A DNA stretch of 64,000 nt, taken from assembly GCA_028279985.1 (NCBI GenBank), contig JANQMR010000022.1, positions 1-64,000 of the forward strand, in the 5' to 3' direction. A program made the translations under genes and the position numbers. The notes below the pieces were generated by a model. The model ran no database searches. It was given only the letters and a program-made list of their open reading frames with translations, and was not told the origin of the DNA. How positions within the stretch are numbered: position 1 is the stretch's first letter; each line of letters opens with the position of its first letter. Below, in pieces: positions 18,994 through 27,888 of the stretch. Origin of the DNA: Woeseiaceae bacterium. Lineage in GTDB: Bacteria; Pseudomonadota; Gammaproteobacteria; Steroidobacterales; Woeseiaceae.

Positions 18994-20100
18994 GTGTCGT
19001 CGTCCCGAATCGCGATCGAGGACTCGTCATTGGCCGGTAACAACCTGACGGTGCTTGCGAACCTGCCGTTCGCTGCGGGTGTCGGGTCTGCGCTGGTTGC
19101 GCTGCACCTGCTGATGGCCGGCACCGGGCACAAGGGGTGGCCCAACCGTTTCCTGGGCGGGTTCTTCCTGTTGTTCGCCTGCCAGCTTTTCGTATTGAGT
19201 TACCAGCTCAACTCGCCGGGTGCGCAGGCGGGCCCTGTCAGGGTAGCCCTGATACTCGCCGCCAACCCGTTGGTCTTCCTGTTCTTCCGAAGCCTCAGGA
19301 GCGGGGGCACGTACGCGTGGCAGCCGATGGACGCAGTGCATTTCGTCCCGGTACTGCTGGTGCCCGTGCTATTGCCCGTGTTATTGCGTACCGGTTACGG
19401 CAGCGGCCTCGACGTGGCCCTGTTCGCGAGCATGGCGGGCTACGGCACAGCCTACCTGGTTGCGCTGCGCAGCGGTCCCGGGCAATTCCCCGTTGCCGCC
19501 GGCCGGGCCTTTCGCTGGCTGAAGGTGTTTGCCGTGTTCTATCCGTTTTCCGCTTTACTGGATGCGGCCATTGCGCTCGAGCTGCTTGGAGACGCGGAGC
19601 TCGGGAACTCGCAGTTGCTGCCGGTGGCGGTGTTGGTCGTGTTCGGCGTTTCGCTCGTTCTCGTCTTCGGCGCGATGGGGCAGCGGCCCCTGTTCGACTG
19701 GCTGCGGGAGCTGGCAACGGCACGGTCCCGGCCCACGGTCTCCGACCATGTACTCGACGAACTCGCAGCAAGGGTTCGCTCAGCGATCGCTGAAGAACGC
19801 GTGTACGGCGACGAGGCGATTTCCCTGACGCGGTTCGCAAGGCAGCTCGGTGAACCGCCCCGGCTCGTCTCCCAGGCAATCAATCGCCGCCTGGGAATGA
19901 GCTTCAGCGACCTGCTCAACAGCGTTCGCGTCGATGCCGCCAGGCAACTGCTGACCGATCCCGGGTGCCGGGATCGACCCGTCATCGATATTGCCTACGC
20001 GGTCGGTTTTCGATCCAAGTCGAACTTCCACCGCAGCTTCAAGCAGCGGACGGGGATGACGCCGGGTGAGTTTCGTGCGGGATATGGTAAGGCGGGTTAA
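18994..20100 (+). CDS. Membrane-anchored AraC-family regulator
   Basis: A 368-residue protein with about seven predicted membrane helices in the first 230 residues and an AraC/XylS helix-turn-helix domain at the C-terminus (about 265-365), ending VIDIAYAVGFRSKSNFHRSF and KQRTGMTPGEFR. This layout is known for regulators with a membrane sensor half. The start is uncertain: GTG 18994 or TTG 19030. Its divergent neighbour, the secreted hydrolase, is the likely target, by position only. Confidence 0.85.
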   Translation: MSSSRIAIEDSSLAGNNLTVLANLPFAAGVGSALVALHLLMAGTGHKGWPNRFLGGFFLLFACQLFVLSYQLNSPGAQAGPVRVALILAANPLVFLFFRSLRSGGTYAWQPMDAVHFVPVLLVPVLLPVLLRTGYGSGLDVALFASMAGYGTAYLVALRSGPGQFPVAAGRAFRWLKVFAVFYPFSALLDAAIALELLGDAELGNSQLLPVAVLVVFGVSLVLVFGAMGQRPLFDWLRELATARSRPTVSDHVLDELAARVRSAIAEERVYGDEAISLTRFARQLGEPPRLVSQAINRRLGMSFSDLLNSVRVDAARQLLTDPGCRDRPVIDIAYAVGFRSKSNFHRSFKQRTGMTPGEFRAGYGKAG

Positions 20101-20174
20101 TGCGGCGGGTAGTGATGTGCAGCGATCCGAGCCAATCGAACTGCCGACACGCGGATTTTCAGAAATATAAATGA

Positions 20175-20308
20175 TTGATTCTATTCATTTTTTTCAACAA
20201 GTTACCGGGGCGTCCGTTGCTCAATTTGCATCACAAATCACTACGATGCACATCTGTTCCACGCAAAATTCACACAAGGAAATGATCAAGTAGTTGCAGC
20301 TCTGCATA
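20175..20308 (+). repeat. Island repeat, copy A
   Basis: Begins TTGATTCTATTC, passes through CAACAAGTTACCGGGGCGTC and TTCCACGCAAAATTCAC, and ends near AAGTAGTTGCAGCTCTGCAT. The first part matches copy B (25331-25439) closely and the tail matches copy D (29443-29511). It fills most of the 238-bp gap between the AraC gene and a decayed regulator gene. Confidence 0.85.
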
Positions 20309-20338
20309 GTGCCGGCAAGCATCTGACTACTCGGCGGC

Positions 20339-20580
20339 TCACTTATTCTTCCTTGCCTCTACAGCATCCCTGAAACGCCGAAGCTCCTCGTCCGACTCCC
20401 CTTCATAGGCGAACCAATCTCGCAGTGCCTCCCAGTCGATGCCCTGTTTCGCAACTGCTTCTGCACGTCGCTCAGTGGCATACCGAATGTCTTCGCGATT
20501 CTCGACGCGGACCCGTCACCGTAATTTTCAATGAACAGCAGTACCTTGGCGGTCGCCTCGCCGCCGAATAGTACTTCCAA
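20339..20580 (-). pseudogene. Winged-helix regulator remnant, frameshifted
   Basis: From TTG 20580 the frame encodes a wHTH start: LEVLFGGEATAKVLLFIENY, then SRIAKTFGMPLSDVQKQL. The frame then drifts and stops at 20359. In another frame the sequence continues as protein-like GIDWEALRDWFAYEGESDEE and LRRFRDAVEARKNK, ending at 20339. The two halves read as the front of a DNA-binding protein joined out of frame to the tail of a different protein. I infer a deletion plus frameshift that destroyed a two-gene unit. Confidence 0.65.
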
Positions 20581-20599
20581 CGTTGCCTGGGCCGTCCCG

Positions 20600-20860
20600 C
20601 TAACGACGCCCACGCCGTGCCTTGGGATTTTCGAAACGCACCCGCAGCGGCTGGTCGCCGATCATCTTACCGTTGAGCCCCGCAATTGCCGCACGAGCCT
20701 CATGGCCTTCCATAGCGACAGTGCCGAAGCCGCGGCACTTTCCAGTGAAGATGTCGCTGGAAACACTGACAGAACGAACGACACCGAAGTCTGAGAACAG
20801 CTCGCGCACGCTCTCCTCGGATGCCTCCCCCGGTAAGTTAGATATGAATAATGTCTTCAT
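20600..20860 (-). CDS. RRM-domain RNA-binding protein
   Basis: An 86-residue single RNA recognition motif protein. RNP2 is LFISNLP (residues 4-10) and RNP1 is KCRGFGTVAM near residue 41; the C-terminus is basic (RFENPKARRGRR). Bacterial RRM proteins of this size bind RNA and are often cold-induced. The ATG at 20860 directly precedes the RRM fold. A DEAD-box helicase on the same strand upstream and an RRM fragment between them suggest an RNA-handling cluster. Confidence 0.88.
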   Translation of the reverse strand: MKTLFISNLPGEASEESVRELFSDFGVVRSVSVSSDIFTGKCRGFGTVAMEGHEARAAIAGLNGKMIGDQPLRVRFENPKARRGRR

Positions 20861-20947
20861 CGGCCTCAGCTCTCCTCTCAACCAGGTACCGTGCTGCATC
20901 GGCGCGATGCGGCCGACACCTTTGGACTCGTTCTAACGTCGGCCCGT

Positions 20948-21091
20948 GTGTTGACAAGTCAGCATGGCGGTCGTCCGCGCGGATTCGGTTACGTTGAAAC
21001 GCTGAAGCAGCACGCCGAACGCGCCATCTCGGAACTCAACGGGCAACGCATAGATTTCTTGGTGTTGCGAGTCAGTGCGGCGAAGTCCTGA
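20948..21091 (+). pseudogene. Fragment of a second RRM protein
   Basis: On the plus strand, opposite to the intact RRM gene, the sequence encodes RPRGFGYVETLKQHAERAIS and ELNGQRIDFLVLRVSAAKS before a stop at 21091. This is the second half of an RRM domain including RNP1. No RNP2 half or start is present upstream, so it is a truncated relic of a paralogue. Confidence 0.7.
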
Positions 21092-21126
21092 TTATTGCCC
21101 TCCTGCAACGCCTATCCACCTTATCA

Positions 21127-22398
21127 TTATGTCTGACGTGCGAGAGAGCGACGTCCGCCGGAGTTGCGGCCCTTCGATGAGGCTGAAGAGTTTCTACCTC
21201 GCCAGCTCTTTTTCTTGCCAGAAAAGCGCCGGGCCCGTCCCATTGTGATTGGCTCCGCTTTGATACGCGGATCTGGTTCATAGCCGGGGATCACCTTTTT
21301 GCCAATTTTGGCCTGCAACAGCTTCTCGATGTCTGCCAGCAGTTTTTGCTCGTCGACACAGACGAGCGAGACCGCATGACCCTGGTGCCCGGCGCGGGCA
21401 GTGCGTCCTATGCGATGCACATAGTCTTCCGGCACATGCGGCAATTCGTAGTTAACCACATGCGGTAAACGCTCGATATCGAGGCCTCTTGCTGCGACGT
21501 CGGTTGCCACGAGGACTCTGACTTTACCGTTCTTGAATTCCTGCAGCGCCCGCACGCGAGCTGCCTGTGATTTGTTGCCGTGAATCGCCGCAGACCTCAG
21601 CCCATCTGATTCAAGTTGCGCCGCCAGCCGGTTGGCCCCATGTTTAGTCCTGGTGAACACCAGAACCTGGCGCCAGTTCTGCGCACCGATGGTGTGCGAC
21701 AGCAATTCCCGCTTTCGTCGCCGGTCAACCTGATACACGACCTGATCGATGCCTTCGGCCGGTCTTCCGTTCGTGGCAACGCTAATCTCCGTCGGCGCGT
21801 TCATGAGATCTGCCGCCAGGCGACGAATTTCTTTTGAGAACGTGGCCGAGAACAACAGGTTCTGACGTTCCTGCGGCAAGACCTGCATGATCTTGCGAAT
21901 ATCGCGAATGAAGCCCATATCGAGCATGCGATCCGCTTCATCGAGGACGAGGCATTCGATAGCACCGAGGTCGATAGTCCCCTGCTGCAGATGATCGAGG
22001 AGTCGTCCTGGTGTTGCGACAACAACGTCTGCGCCTTTACGCAACTTCGCGATCTGCGTGTTGATACTGACGCCACCGTAGATGACCGCTGCCCGGAACG
22101 GCAGGTGCTTCCCGTAACACCGCACGCTTTCGGCGACCTGGGCGGCCAGTTCCCGGGTGGGAGTCAACACGAGAGCACGGACACGGCGCCGATTCGAGGT
22201 GCCATACTGGAGGCGCTGCAGCATCGGCAGCGTGAAGCCTGCGGTCTTGCCGGTGCCTGTCTGGGCACCGGCAAGGACATCACGGCCTTCGAGAATGAGG
22301 GGTATCGCCTGCCGCTGGATCGGGGTTGCTGTCTTGTAACCCTGTTCATCGATCGCACGCAGCAGTTCGGCCGAAAGGCCGAGTTGATTGAATAACAC
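21127..22398 (-). CDS. rhlE: DEAD-box RNA helicase, RhlE type
   Basis: A 423-residue ATP-dependent RNA helicase. Motifs in order: Q motif [23 protein letters not shown], Ia [63 protein letters not shown] basic Ser/Gly/Arg tail ([18 protein letters not shown]) probably adds RNA affinity. GTG 22398 has GGAG 11 bases upstream and starts VLFNQLGLS as in RhlE; an earlier ATG at 22449 is possible. A TATAGT -10-like box at 22549-22554 would give a leader of about 140 nt. Confidence 0.92.
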   Translation of the reverse strand: MLFNQLGLSAELLRAIDEQGYKTATPIQRQAIPLILEGRDVLAGAQTGTGKTAGFTLPMLQRLQYGTSNRRRVRALVLTPTRELAAQVAESVRCYGKHLPFRAAVIYGGVSINTQIAKLRKGADVVVATPGRLLDHLQQGTIDLGAIECLVLDEADRMLDMGFIRDIRKIMQVLPQERQNLLFSATFSKEIRRLAADLMNAPTEISVATNGRPAEGIDQVVYQVDRRRKRELLSHTIGAQNWRQVLVFTRTKHGANRLAAQLESDGLRSAAIHGNKSQAARVRALQEFKNGKVRVLVATDVAARGLDIERLPHVVNYELPHVPEDYVHRIGRTARAGHQGHAVSLVCVDEQKLLADIEKLLQAKIGKKVIPGYEPDPRIKAEPITMGRARRFSGKKKSWRGRNSSASSKGRNSGGRRSLARQT

Positions 22399-22593
22399 TG
22401 GAATTCTTGCTCCGAAACCGCCTGACACGATGGCGGCGCGATGCCGCAAAAGTCTCGACCCAGGCTGGTATTCTTGAGTGGCTACGCCAGTCGCAGGATT
22501 GCGTTGGGTAGTTAGTGGCGCCGATCGATGTGCGCCAGGATGCAGCGCACTATAACAGAGTCGCGCGTCGATGAAAGGAAATGTGTCGGGATT

Positions 22594-22848
22594 CTATTTG
22601 CGTTTCGTTTCTTGTGCCGGTGATGGCATCGTCAGGTGAACACGCCCGAATCTACCGCGCCGCCGTTCGTTCAAGCGGACAACGATATCTTCAACGGCCC
22701 GCCGGACAGCCTTGGTACTTCCCCGCTGGTAGCCACGAATGGTGTTCTTCCCCTGAATGATGACGTAGCGGTGCCAGCCTGTACCGACCGTGTCACCCGG
22801 CGGATCCGCCGACTCTATCGATACGATTTCATAATCATCAGTAATCAA
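22594..22848 (-). CDS. Small hypothetical protein
   Basis: An 84-residue protein with no family I recognise. It has an acidic start (MITDDYEIVSIESADPPGD), a central strand pair (HRYVIIQGKNTIRGYQRG), a helix (TKAVRRAVEDIVVRLNERRR) and a basic tail. The composition and predicted strand-strand-helix order look like a real folded protein rather than a chance frame. It is alone, between the helicase and a truncated hydrolase. Confidence 0.5.
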   Translation of the reverse strand: MITDDYEIVSIESADPPGDTVGTGWHRYVIIQGKNTIRGYQRGSTKAVRRAVEDIVVRLNERRRGRFGRVHLTMPSPAQETKRK

Positions 22849-22961
22849 GGGAATGATACTCCGCTGCCCTTAGACCGACTAACACCGATCGTACGACCCG
22901 CATAACAGAGATCGTGAGGGTATTCCTTGCGTGCATGACGAGTTGCTCTATCTATTTATCG

Positions 22962-23693
22962 TTAGGCCGGTTGTTGCAGCCAATTGTGAAGCTGGGCATA
23001 TACATCGGGGCTGCTCAAGAGATCGCCGTGCCCCATCCCGTATCCAACCCATTGACGGGCCTCCGGAATTGCCAGCTTCCACGCGGTATCCCGATGCTGT
23101 CCAAGCGCGCTGTCGAGCGGAACGAGGCCGTCTCCGACCAGGCGCTCGCTGAGCGCGCTGCGCTTACCTGCACGCACTGCGGCCAGCGCGTAACACTTTA
23201 CACTCGGCGGCAGCGGCACGGGATGCTCTTTTGCCGACACTTTGCCGTGTCGCAAATCATTGATACCTGCGCTTCGCGCCCTGCTAATGCGAGTGAGCGG
23301 GATGGAGTAAGGGCTCAGATCCATGAGAAAATCCAGGCCATTTCCGCCGCGCTCCAGCGGCGCTCCGTGGTGCGGTGTGCCAAGAAATACGAGCTTGTCC
23401 AGATGCTTTAGCCATGCGTGGCGTGCAATGCGACCGTGATGACACGCGCTGCGAGCGACCAGTCCTCCCATACTGTGCCCTAAGATCGCGACTTCTTCGA
23501 CCGGCTGTGTCCAGTTCCGTATCAGTGTCTCAAGTATCTCGGCGAGCGCTTCCCCGTTGCTTGAGATTGGAAGACCACTGTTGTAGCGCACGTACAGCGG
23601 CAGATGCCCGAGTTCATCGGCAAGCGCTGCACCATGGTCGTGCCCATCGCGGCTCCAGTGTTGATCGTTCATACAGAGGCCGTGCACAAGCAC
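22962..23693 (-). pseudogene. Alpha/beta hydrolase lacking its N-terminus
   Basis: The frame encodes MLVHGLCMNDQHW, an oxyanion strand normally preceded by about 100 residues, then VAILGHSMGGLVARSA with the GHSMGG nucleophile elbow, FLGTPHHGAPLER, and a C-terminal GYGMGHGDLL that could hold the histidine. Directly upstream in frame is TAG at 23703-23705 (TAG AGG CTC CTC GTG), and beyond it no hydrolase-like sequence is recognisable. I infer a 5'-truncated or nonsense-broken lipase/esterase gene; a short GTG-started product cannot be excluded. Confidence 0.65.
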
Positions 23694-23900
23694 GAGGAGC
23701 CTCTATTTTTCCCAACCCGTAATGCCGCTTGTTCCGTCGGAAACTGAGACGCCAAAGGGGCTCGGGTGCATCTGTATCGTGCAAGGTGTGGAATGGTCGA
23801 TGTCTACCCAGGGCAAAAAGCAATGAGCGGACCGATCGCCCGATACTATCTGAATGTCCGCGCGTTGTGTTGGCAGACTTGTGTGACTGAATCGAGTCAC

Positions 23901-23933
23901 AAAAAGGCCAGCCCTAGGCAAGGAGCCGGCCTT
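23901..23933 (-). terminator. Rho-independent terminator
   Basis: On the minus strand, AAGGCCGGC and GCTGGCCTT pair (nine pairs with one G-U) around a 12-base loop and run into TTTTT. A second inverted repeat, GTGACT with AGTCAC, lies at 23883-23900. It sits downstream of the hepT module and of a tRNA-like 3' end. Confidence 0.7.
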
Positions 23934-23944
23934 CTCTCTCTGAG

Positions 23945-23970
23945 TGGTAGCGGGGCAGGAATGAACCTGC
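23945..23970 (-). tRNA. Fragment resembling a tRNA 3' end
   Basis: Read on the minus strand, GCAGG-TTCATT-CCTGC forms a T-arm-like stem loop followed by CCCGCT-ACCA. The loop has six bases instead of seven and no matching 5' half is found, so it is not a functional tRNA. A tRNA 3' end followed by a terminator is the usual relic of an integrase attachment site. Confidence 0.4.
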
Positions 23971-24000
23971 TTCGCAGAACCCAATACTGCCGCCAGTCGC

Positions 24001-24050
24001 TTTTCACAACGATGCACGACTGTTCCACGCAGAATTCACGCAAGGAATTT
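24001..24050 (+). repeat. Island repeat, copy C
   Basis: TTTTCACAACGATGCACGAC followed by TGTTCCACGCAGAATTCACG and CAAGGAATT matches copy B at 25391-25439 with few changes. It lies 15 bp past the hepT stop codon. The left half of the repeat is missing here. Confidence 0.85.
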
Positions 24051-24064
24051 CCACTTCTTCGGTG

Positions 24065-24406
24065 TCAGTTGTCTGCCAGGATTTCAGCGACTTCGCGCCG
24101 TAATACCGGCAATTTGTTCTCCAGGATGTCCCAGACGAGTCGATCGTCAATTTCAGCGTATCCGTGGATGAGGATGTTTCGAAACGCGATGATTCTCGCG
24201 TGCTCACTTACGCGAGAGGCGGTTGCTGCATCGTCCCTGGACAGCTTCGAAAGCGCCTCGCCGATGATCTCGAATTTCCGTTCCACGGCGGCGCGCAGCA
24301 TCGCGTCGTCTTGATAGTCCGTAAAGTTCTTACCATCGGTAAACTCGCCCAGTAGGTCAGCAGCTCGCTCAATGTCGTACAAATACTTCTGAGTCTCAAG
24401 CCGCAT
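24065..24406 (-). CDS. hepT: HepT-family RNase toxin
   Basis: A 113-residue helical protein of the HepT (DUF86, HEPN) family. The catalytic RX4-6H site is RNILIHGY near residues 75-82, and the flanking FEIIGEALSKLS helix is typical. HepT is a ribonuclease toxin that is neutralised when the MntA nucleotidyltransferase AMPylates the tyrosine of this motif. Its start overlaps the upstream antitoxin gene by 11 bp, so the two are coupled. The active-site tyrosine and histidine are present. Confidence 0.92.
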   Translation of the reverse strand: MRLETQKYLYDIERAADLLGEFTDGKNFTDYQDDAMLRAAVERKFEIIGEALSKLSRDDAATASRVSEHARIIAFRNILIHGYAEIDDRLVWDILENKLPVLRREVAEILADN

Positions 24407-25103
24407 AGAGCAGCGCCTTCTCCCGGTTCACCGCTTCGCGAAAGTAGGGATTCTTGATGGCGGATTCGACAACCAGATCAACCGGTCGCTTGAATATATT
24501 CTGCAGGCCTTCAAGCAGTCCGAAATACCTGTTGGCATATCCCGAGGCAGATGGGGTTCGAAACTCTACCAGGAAATCCAGATCGCTACTGTTAACTCGA
24601 GAGCTTCCGGTTGCAGCCGAGCCGAACAAGGCCAGCCTTTCTACATCATACTCCTGACACAATGCTCTGAGTTCCTGCCGGTGTTGTTCAATTTCCGAAA
24701 TCATCATGGTGCTCCGAGTACTCGGGGATCTAGCCTCTTGTGCCTCAGCGATGAACTTGATCAGACGTTTATATCGGCCGTAGCGGATCATGTCTCTTGG
24801 AGAAATGTCGCCAAGCATCGGATTAGGCATCTTGAACCATAAGGCTGTCTTCTCTATGTCGCCTTCAAATAGCTCTGCGACAAGTGCACAAATATTCGCA
24901 ATTTGCTCAAGTCTGATTTTCAAGGCTTGCGGAATTCGATCGTCCAATCGAACAGACCGCTTGCTCACGCCTCCTATCTTCGACAGTTCCGAAGCATTCA
25001 GATTAAGAAAATCCGTGACACGCTTGTAGTCCAGACCGTGATTTGACCAAAACTCCAAGGGATCGGACTGGTGCACGTTTTTGAAAAGGGCCTGTCGTGT
25101 CAT
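24396..25103 (-). CDS. Fusion of a MbcA/ParS-like antitoxin domain with MntA nucleotidyltransferase
   Basis: A 235-residue protein in two parts. Residues 1-125 have no nucleotidyltransferase features: LNASELSKIGGVSKRSVRLD looks like a helix-turn-helix, followed by ANICALVAELFEGDIEKTAL and WFKMPNPMLGDISPRDMI, the pattern of the MbcA/ParS (DUF2384) toxin-binding domain. Residues 134-235 are a minimal nucleotidyltransferase with GSAATGSSRVNSSDLD (161-176; Asp174 and Asp176) and a later Asp in PVDLVVES. MntA AMPylates HepT, the gene directly downstream. MntA normally stands alone; an internal Met133 could also start a stand-alone MntA. The N-terminal assignment is by pattern only. Confidence 0.8.
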   Translation of the reverse strand: MTRQALFKNVHQSDPLEFWSNHGLDYKRVTDFLNLNASELSKIGGVSKRSVRLDDRIPQALKIRLEQIANICALVAELFEGDIEKTALWFKMPNPMLGDISPRDMIRYGRYKRLIKFIAEAQEARSPSTRSTMMISEIEQHRQELRALCQEYDVERLALFGSAATGSSRVNSSDLDFLVEFRTPSASGYANRYFGLLEGLQNIFKRPVDLVVESAIKNPYFREAVNREKALLYAA

Positions 25104-25131
25104 GAGGCGAGACGCTCTGAATGTCCGTACA

Positions 25132-25158
25132 GTGACAGATCACCGTAACCAGATTATA
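25132..25158 (-). promoter_or_regulatory. Candidate promoter and operator of the antitoxin-hepT module
   Basis: On the minus strand a perfect TATAAT (plus positions 25153-25158) is followed by the inverted repeat GTGA-CAGA-TCAC (25132-25143), 29-55 bp before the antitoxin start. No convincing -35 box was found. A dyad just after the -10 box suits autorepression. Confidence 0.45.
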
Positions 25159-25330
25159 GCCAGATTTCAACCGACTACTATCCAGACCCTGAGTGTGGTC
25201 GTGCCACCCACGCAATGCTCACGCAGGGCAATACTCCCGGTCGTCGGATGGTTTCGTAAATCATTGAAATATCAAAAGAAACTTCGATATGGACTGTTGG
25301 AGAAACGGAGCTTTTCAGAATTCCAAGTGG

Positions 25331-25439
25331 TTGATTCGATTCCTGTTTTTCAACAAGTTACCGGGGCGTCCGTTGCTTGATTTGCAGTACTTTTCACAGC
25401 GATGCATAGCTGTTCCACGCAAAATTCACGCAAGGAATT
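25331..25439 (+). repeat. Island repeat, copy B
   Basis: The most complete copy: TTGATTCGATTCC, CAACAAGTTACCGGGGCGTC, then TTTTCACAGCGATGCATAGC and TTCCACGCAAAATTCACGCA. It occupies the 366-bp gene-free gap between the antitoxin gene and the TOTE primase gene, together with the candidate promoter. The rest of the gap shows nothing recognisable. Confidence 0.88.
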
Positions 25440-25469
25440 AGCGGATTTGACGGGTGCTTTCGGGGGGGG

Positions 25470-27881
25470 CTACACGTTTGCGGAAGCATCGTAGCCCAGC
25501 GCCTTGTATCCCCTCAGTCTTCGCTCATACATCTTGCGGAGTACCGGTAGGTTCTGGTCGACATAGTCGTAGACACGCACTTCTCGTTTGCCGCGATACT
25601 GCCGATGAAGCCGGCCGACGTATTGTTGCAGCGTTCCCTTCCACGAGATTGGCATGGTCAGGAACAGGGTATCCAGCCTTGCGTCATCGAACCCCTCACC
25701 GATGTAGCGGCCGGTAGCGATGATCAGGCGCTCCTGATCCGCCGGAATCGCCGCCAGTTCATCGAGTGCCTCCGACGCCTTCTTCCGACTCCGGCCACCG
25801 CGAAGAATAATGACGTTTTTCGCGAAGTGCCCCAATTTCTCAGCAAGCAACTCAGCGTGACCAACTCGCTCGGTGAGTACGAGGGGCGTTCGTCCTGAAT
25901 CGAGGGCCAGGAGGATATCGTCGAAGATTTGTGCGTTCCTTTGGTCGTCCTGAGCCAGCTTCCCATAGAGCGCCTGGATGCCGATCTCCTCTTCTTCATC
26001 GGATACGCGGAACTCGGTGGATCTGGGGATAAGCCGATACTCGATGTTGGCCAGGTGCCGTTGCTTCTGTGGGGTGACCCGGTGTCGTATCGGGCCGCAC
26101 TGCATCAGGATGATCGGATGGTGGCCATCCTTGCGAACCGGCGTCGCGGTCAAGCCAAGAATGTATTTGGCTCGGACTATCTTGAGAACTGATTCGAAAC
26201 TGAAAGCCGAAACATGGTGCGCTTCGTCGACGATGATCTGCCCGTACTCTCCAACCAAGGGGTCGACTTTGCCTTTGCGATTGATGCTCTGCATTACCGC
26301 GATATCGATCTCTGCGGTTCGCTTGCGTTTGCCTCCGCCAATCTGCCCAATTCTCTCCACCGGACTGTCGAGGAAAGTAGCAAGGCGCTCGCGCCACTGC
26401 TCCATCAACTGACGACGATGCACGAGGATCAGTGTATTTCGTCGCCGTTCTCCGATAACGGCGGCGGCAACGACGGTCTTTCCAAAGGCGGTAGGTGCGC
26501 ACAGAAGCCCCGAATCGTTGTCAAACAAGTCACTCACTGCGGTTTCCTGCTCCTGACGCAAAGTACCCAGGAACTTCGCCTCGATGGGATCGCCCTCGAA
26601 GCGCTGGTCGTCGACAGTGACGGTGATTCCCTGGCCCTCCAGTGCTGATCGCGCCGAATCGAGACAACCACGAGGCAGTACGATTTCCTGCTCGAGATCT
26701 TCGGCACAGGAGATGATGCGCGGCTTTCCGTACGTTGACATCCGCATTGCCTGAGCGCGGTAGAACTCGGGATTCTGGAATGCAGCAAGGCGGATGAGCA
26801 TGTTCTCAAGCGAAGGCGGCATGCCCCGCTTCGGGATACGCAATCCGTTTGAGAGAATCAGTCTTACCGACTCGGGCATGTCGCCGGCGACATGGTGCTC
26901 TGGTTCGTGTTGGAGTTCCGGCCTGGTCCACGAATCTTCCAGTTCATCCTCCAATTCTGACACGCGGCGAACACCGAGAAGATTGTCACCAACGTCGTGT
27001 TGTTGGATAAGGCGGTCAATCTGATTCCGTGAAACACGTCTTACACAATCCAGATACGCCCATTGATCGTCAAAGGGCTGGAGCGCGTCGGTCAGGAACT
27101 CGCTATTGCCCAGCTCTCTCGGCTGCCTCTGCAGTGGCAATGCGATCAGGTTCCCGAATCCACCTTTGGGCAAAGTGTCCTGGCTGGGGAACAAACGGTC
27201 GTAGGATTCCAGGCCGATGCCAGGCCGTCGACCCGTTGCGTGAGTCAGAATTAGAGAGCCCAGCTTTCTGGCCAGGGATGCTTGCACAGATTGGCTAAAG
27301 AAGATCCAGACGTGAGCACCATCACCGGAGCGGGAACGCTCTACGTATGCCGGAATGTCGAAATGCGTACAACTATCGATGAAACCGCGTACGTCATCTC
27401 GCCAGGATGTCTTATCGAAGTCGATTGCCAGAAACCAGCAAGATCCATCTTCTAGTATCGGATACACACCGACAGTCGTCTTGCCAATCAGATGATCATG
27501 AATCACCTGGTCGGTTACTGGGAGAAACTGGCTGTTTGGGCAAGCGCTGCATTTGACTTTGGGCTTACCGCACAACGTCTTGTGCCACTCGTTGCCGCAT
27601 GCCGGTGAGTAGCCTGCCCTTCCTTTCTGATTCTCCCAGCGAACCGGGTACACGTCCTCGCGGCCCCGAAACAAACTTCGAAACAGGCGAATCTTTTTGT
27701 CTACGCTGGACTGGTTCGTGACGCCATTGACTTGGCCCGAATCGTCTTCGGCCGGTTCTACTTGGCGCGCGGCCGGCCCCAGCTCTTGCCGCAGTGCCTG
27801 GTTTTCTTTCTTCAGTCGACGGTTCTCAGAACGCAAGCGTGCCAGCACCGCCTCAAGTTCTTCTTTTGATCGGTCAGGCAT
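25470..27881 (-). CDS. TOTE-type primase-polymerase fused to a superfamily 2 helicase
   Basis: An 803-residue protein starting MPDRSKEELEAVLARLRSE. N-terminal coiled coil (residues 5-40). Residues about 60-320 form an archaeo-eukaryotic primase-like domain: FRSLFRGREDVYPVRWENQK, a cysteine cluster (C95, C104, C111, C114), the acidic pair in FLAIDFD (154-156) and SGDGAHVWIFF with His190. Residues about 430-800 are an SF2 helicase: Walker A APTAFGKT, DEAH (552-555), GLTATP, and motif VI QQYVGRLHRQ. This matches proteins named in TOTE conflict systems. ATG 27881 was preferred to 27908 because it lies 7 bp past the abiEii stop. Confidence 0.88.
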   Translation of the reverse strand: MPDRSKEELEAVLARLRSENRRLKKENQALRQELGPAARQVEPAEDDSGQVNGVTNQSSVDKKIRLFRSLFRGREDVYPVRWENQKGRAGYSPACGNEWHKTLCGKPKVKCSACPNSQFLPVTDQVIHDHLIGKTTVGVYPILEDGSCWFLAIDFDKTSWRDDVRGFIDSCTHFDIPAYVERSRSGDGAHVWIFFSQSVQASLARKLGSLILTHATGRRPGIGLESYDRLFPSQDTLPKGGFGNLIALPLQRQPRELGNSEFLTDALQPFDDQWAYLDCVRRVSRNQIDRLIQQHDVGDNLLGVRRVSELEDELEDSWTRPELQHEPEHHVAGDMPESVRLILSNGLRIPKRGMPPSLENMLIRLAAFQNPEFYRAQAMRMSTYGKPRIISCAEDLEQEIVLPRGCLDSARSALEGQGITVTVDDQRFEGDPIEAKFLGTLRQEQETAVSDLFDNDSGLLCAPTAFGKTVVAAAVIGERRRNTLILVHRRQLMEQWRERLATFLDSPVERIGQIGGGKRKRTAEIDIAVMQSINRKGKVDPLVGEYGQIIVDEAHHVSAFSFESVLKIVRAKYILGLTATPVRKDGHHPIILMQCGPIRHRVTPQKQRHLANIEYRLIPRSTEFRVSDEEEEIGIQALYGKLAQDDQRNAQIFDDILLALDSGRTPLVLTERVGHAELLAEKLGHFAKNVIILRGGRSRKKASEALDELAAIPADQERLIIATGRYIGEGFDDARLDTLFLTMPISWKGTLQQYVGRLHRQYRGKREVRVYDYVDQNLPVLRKMYERRLRGYKALGYDASANV

Positions 27882-27888
27882 GCTTGAA

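Noticed and set aside
20175..25439. Island repeats as integron attC sites
   Set aside because: No GTTRRRY/RYYYAAC core pair with internal inverted repeats was found and there is no integron integrase in the window.
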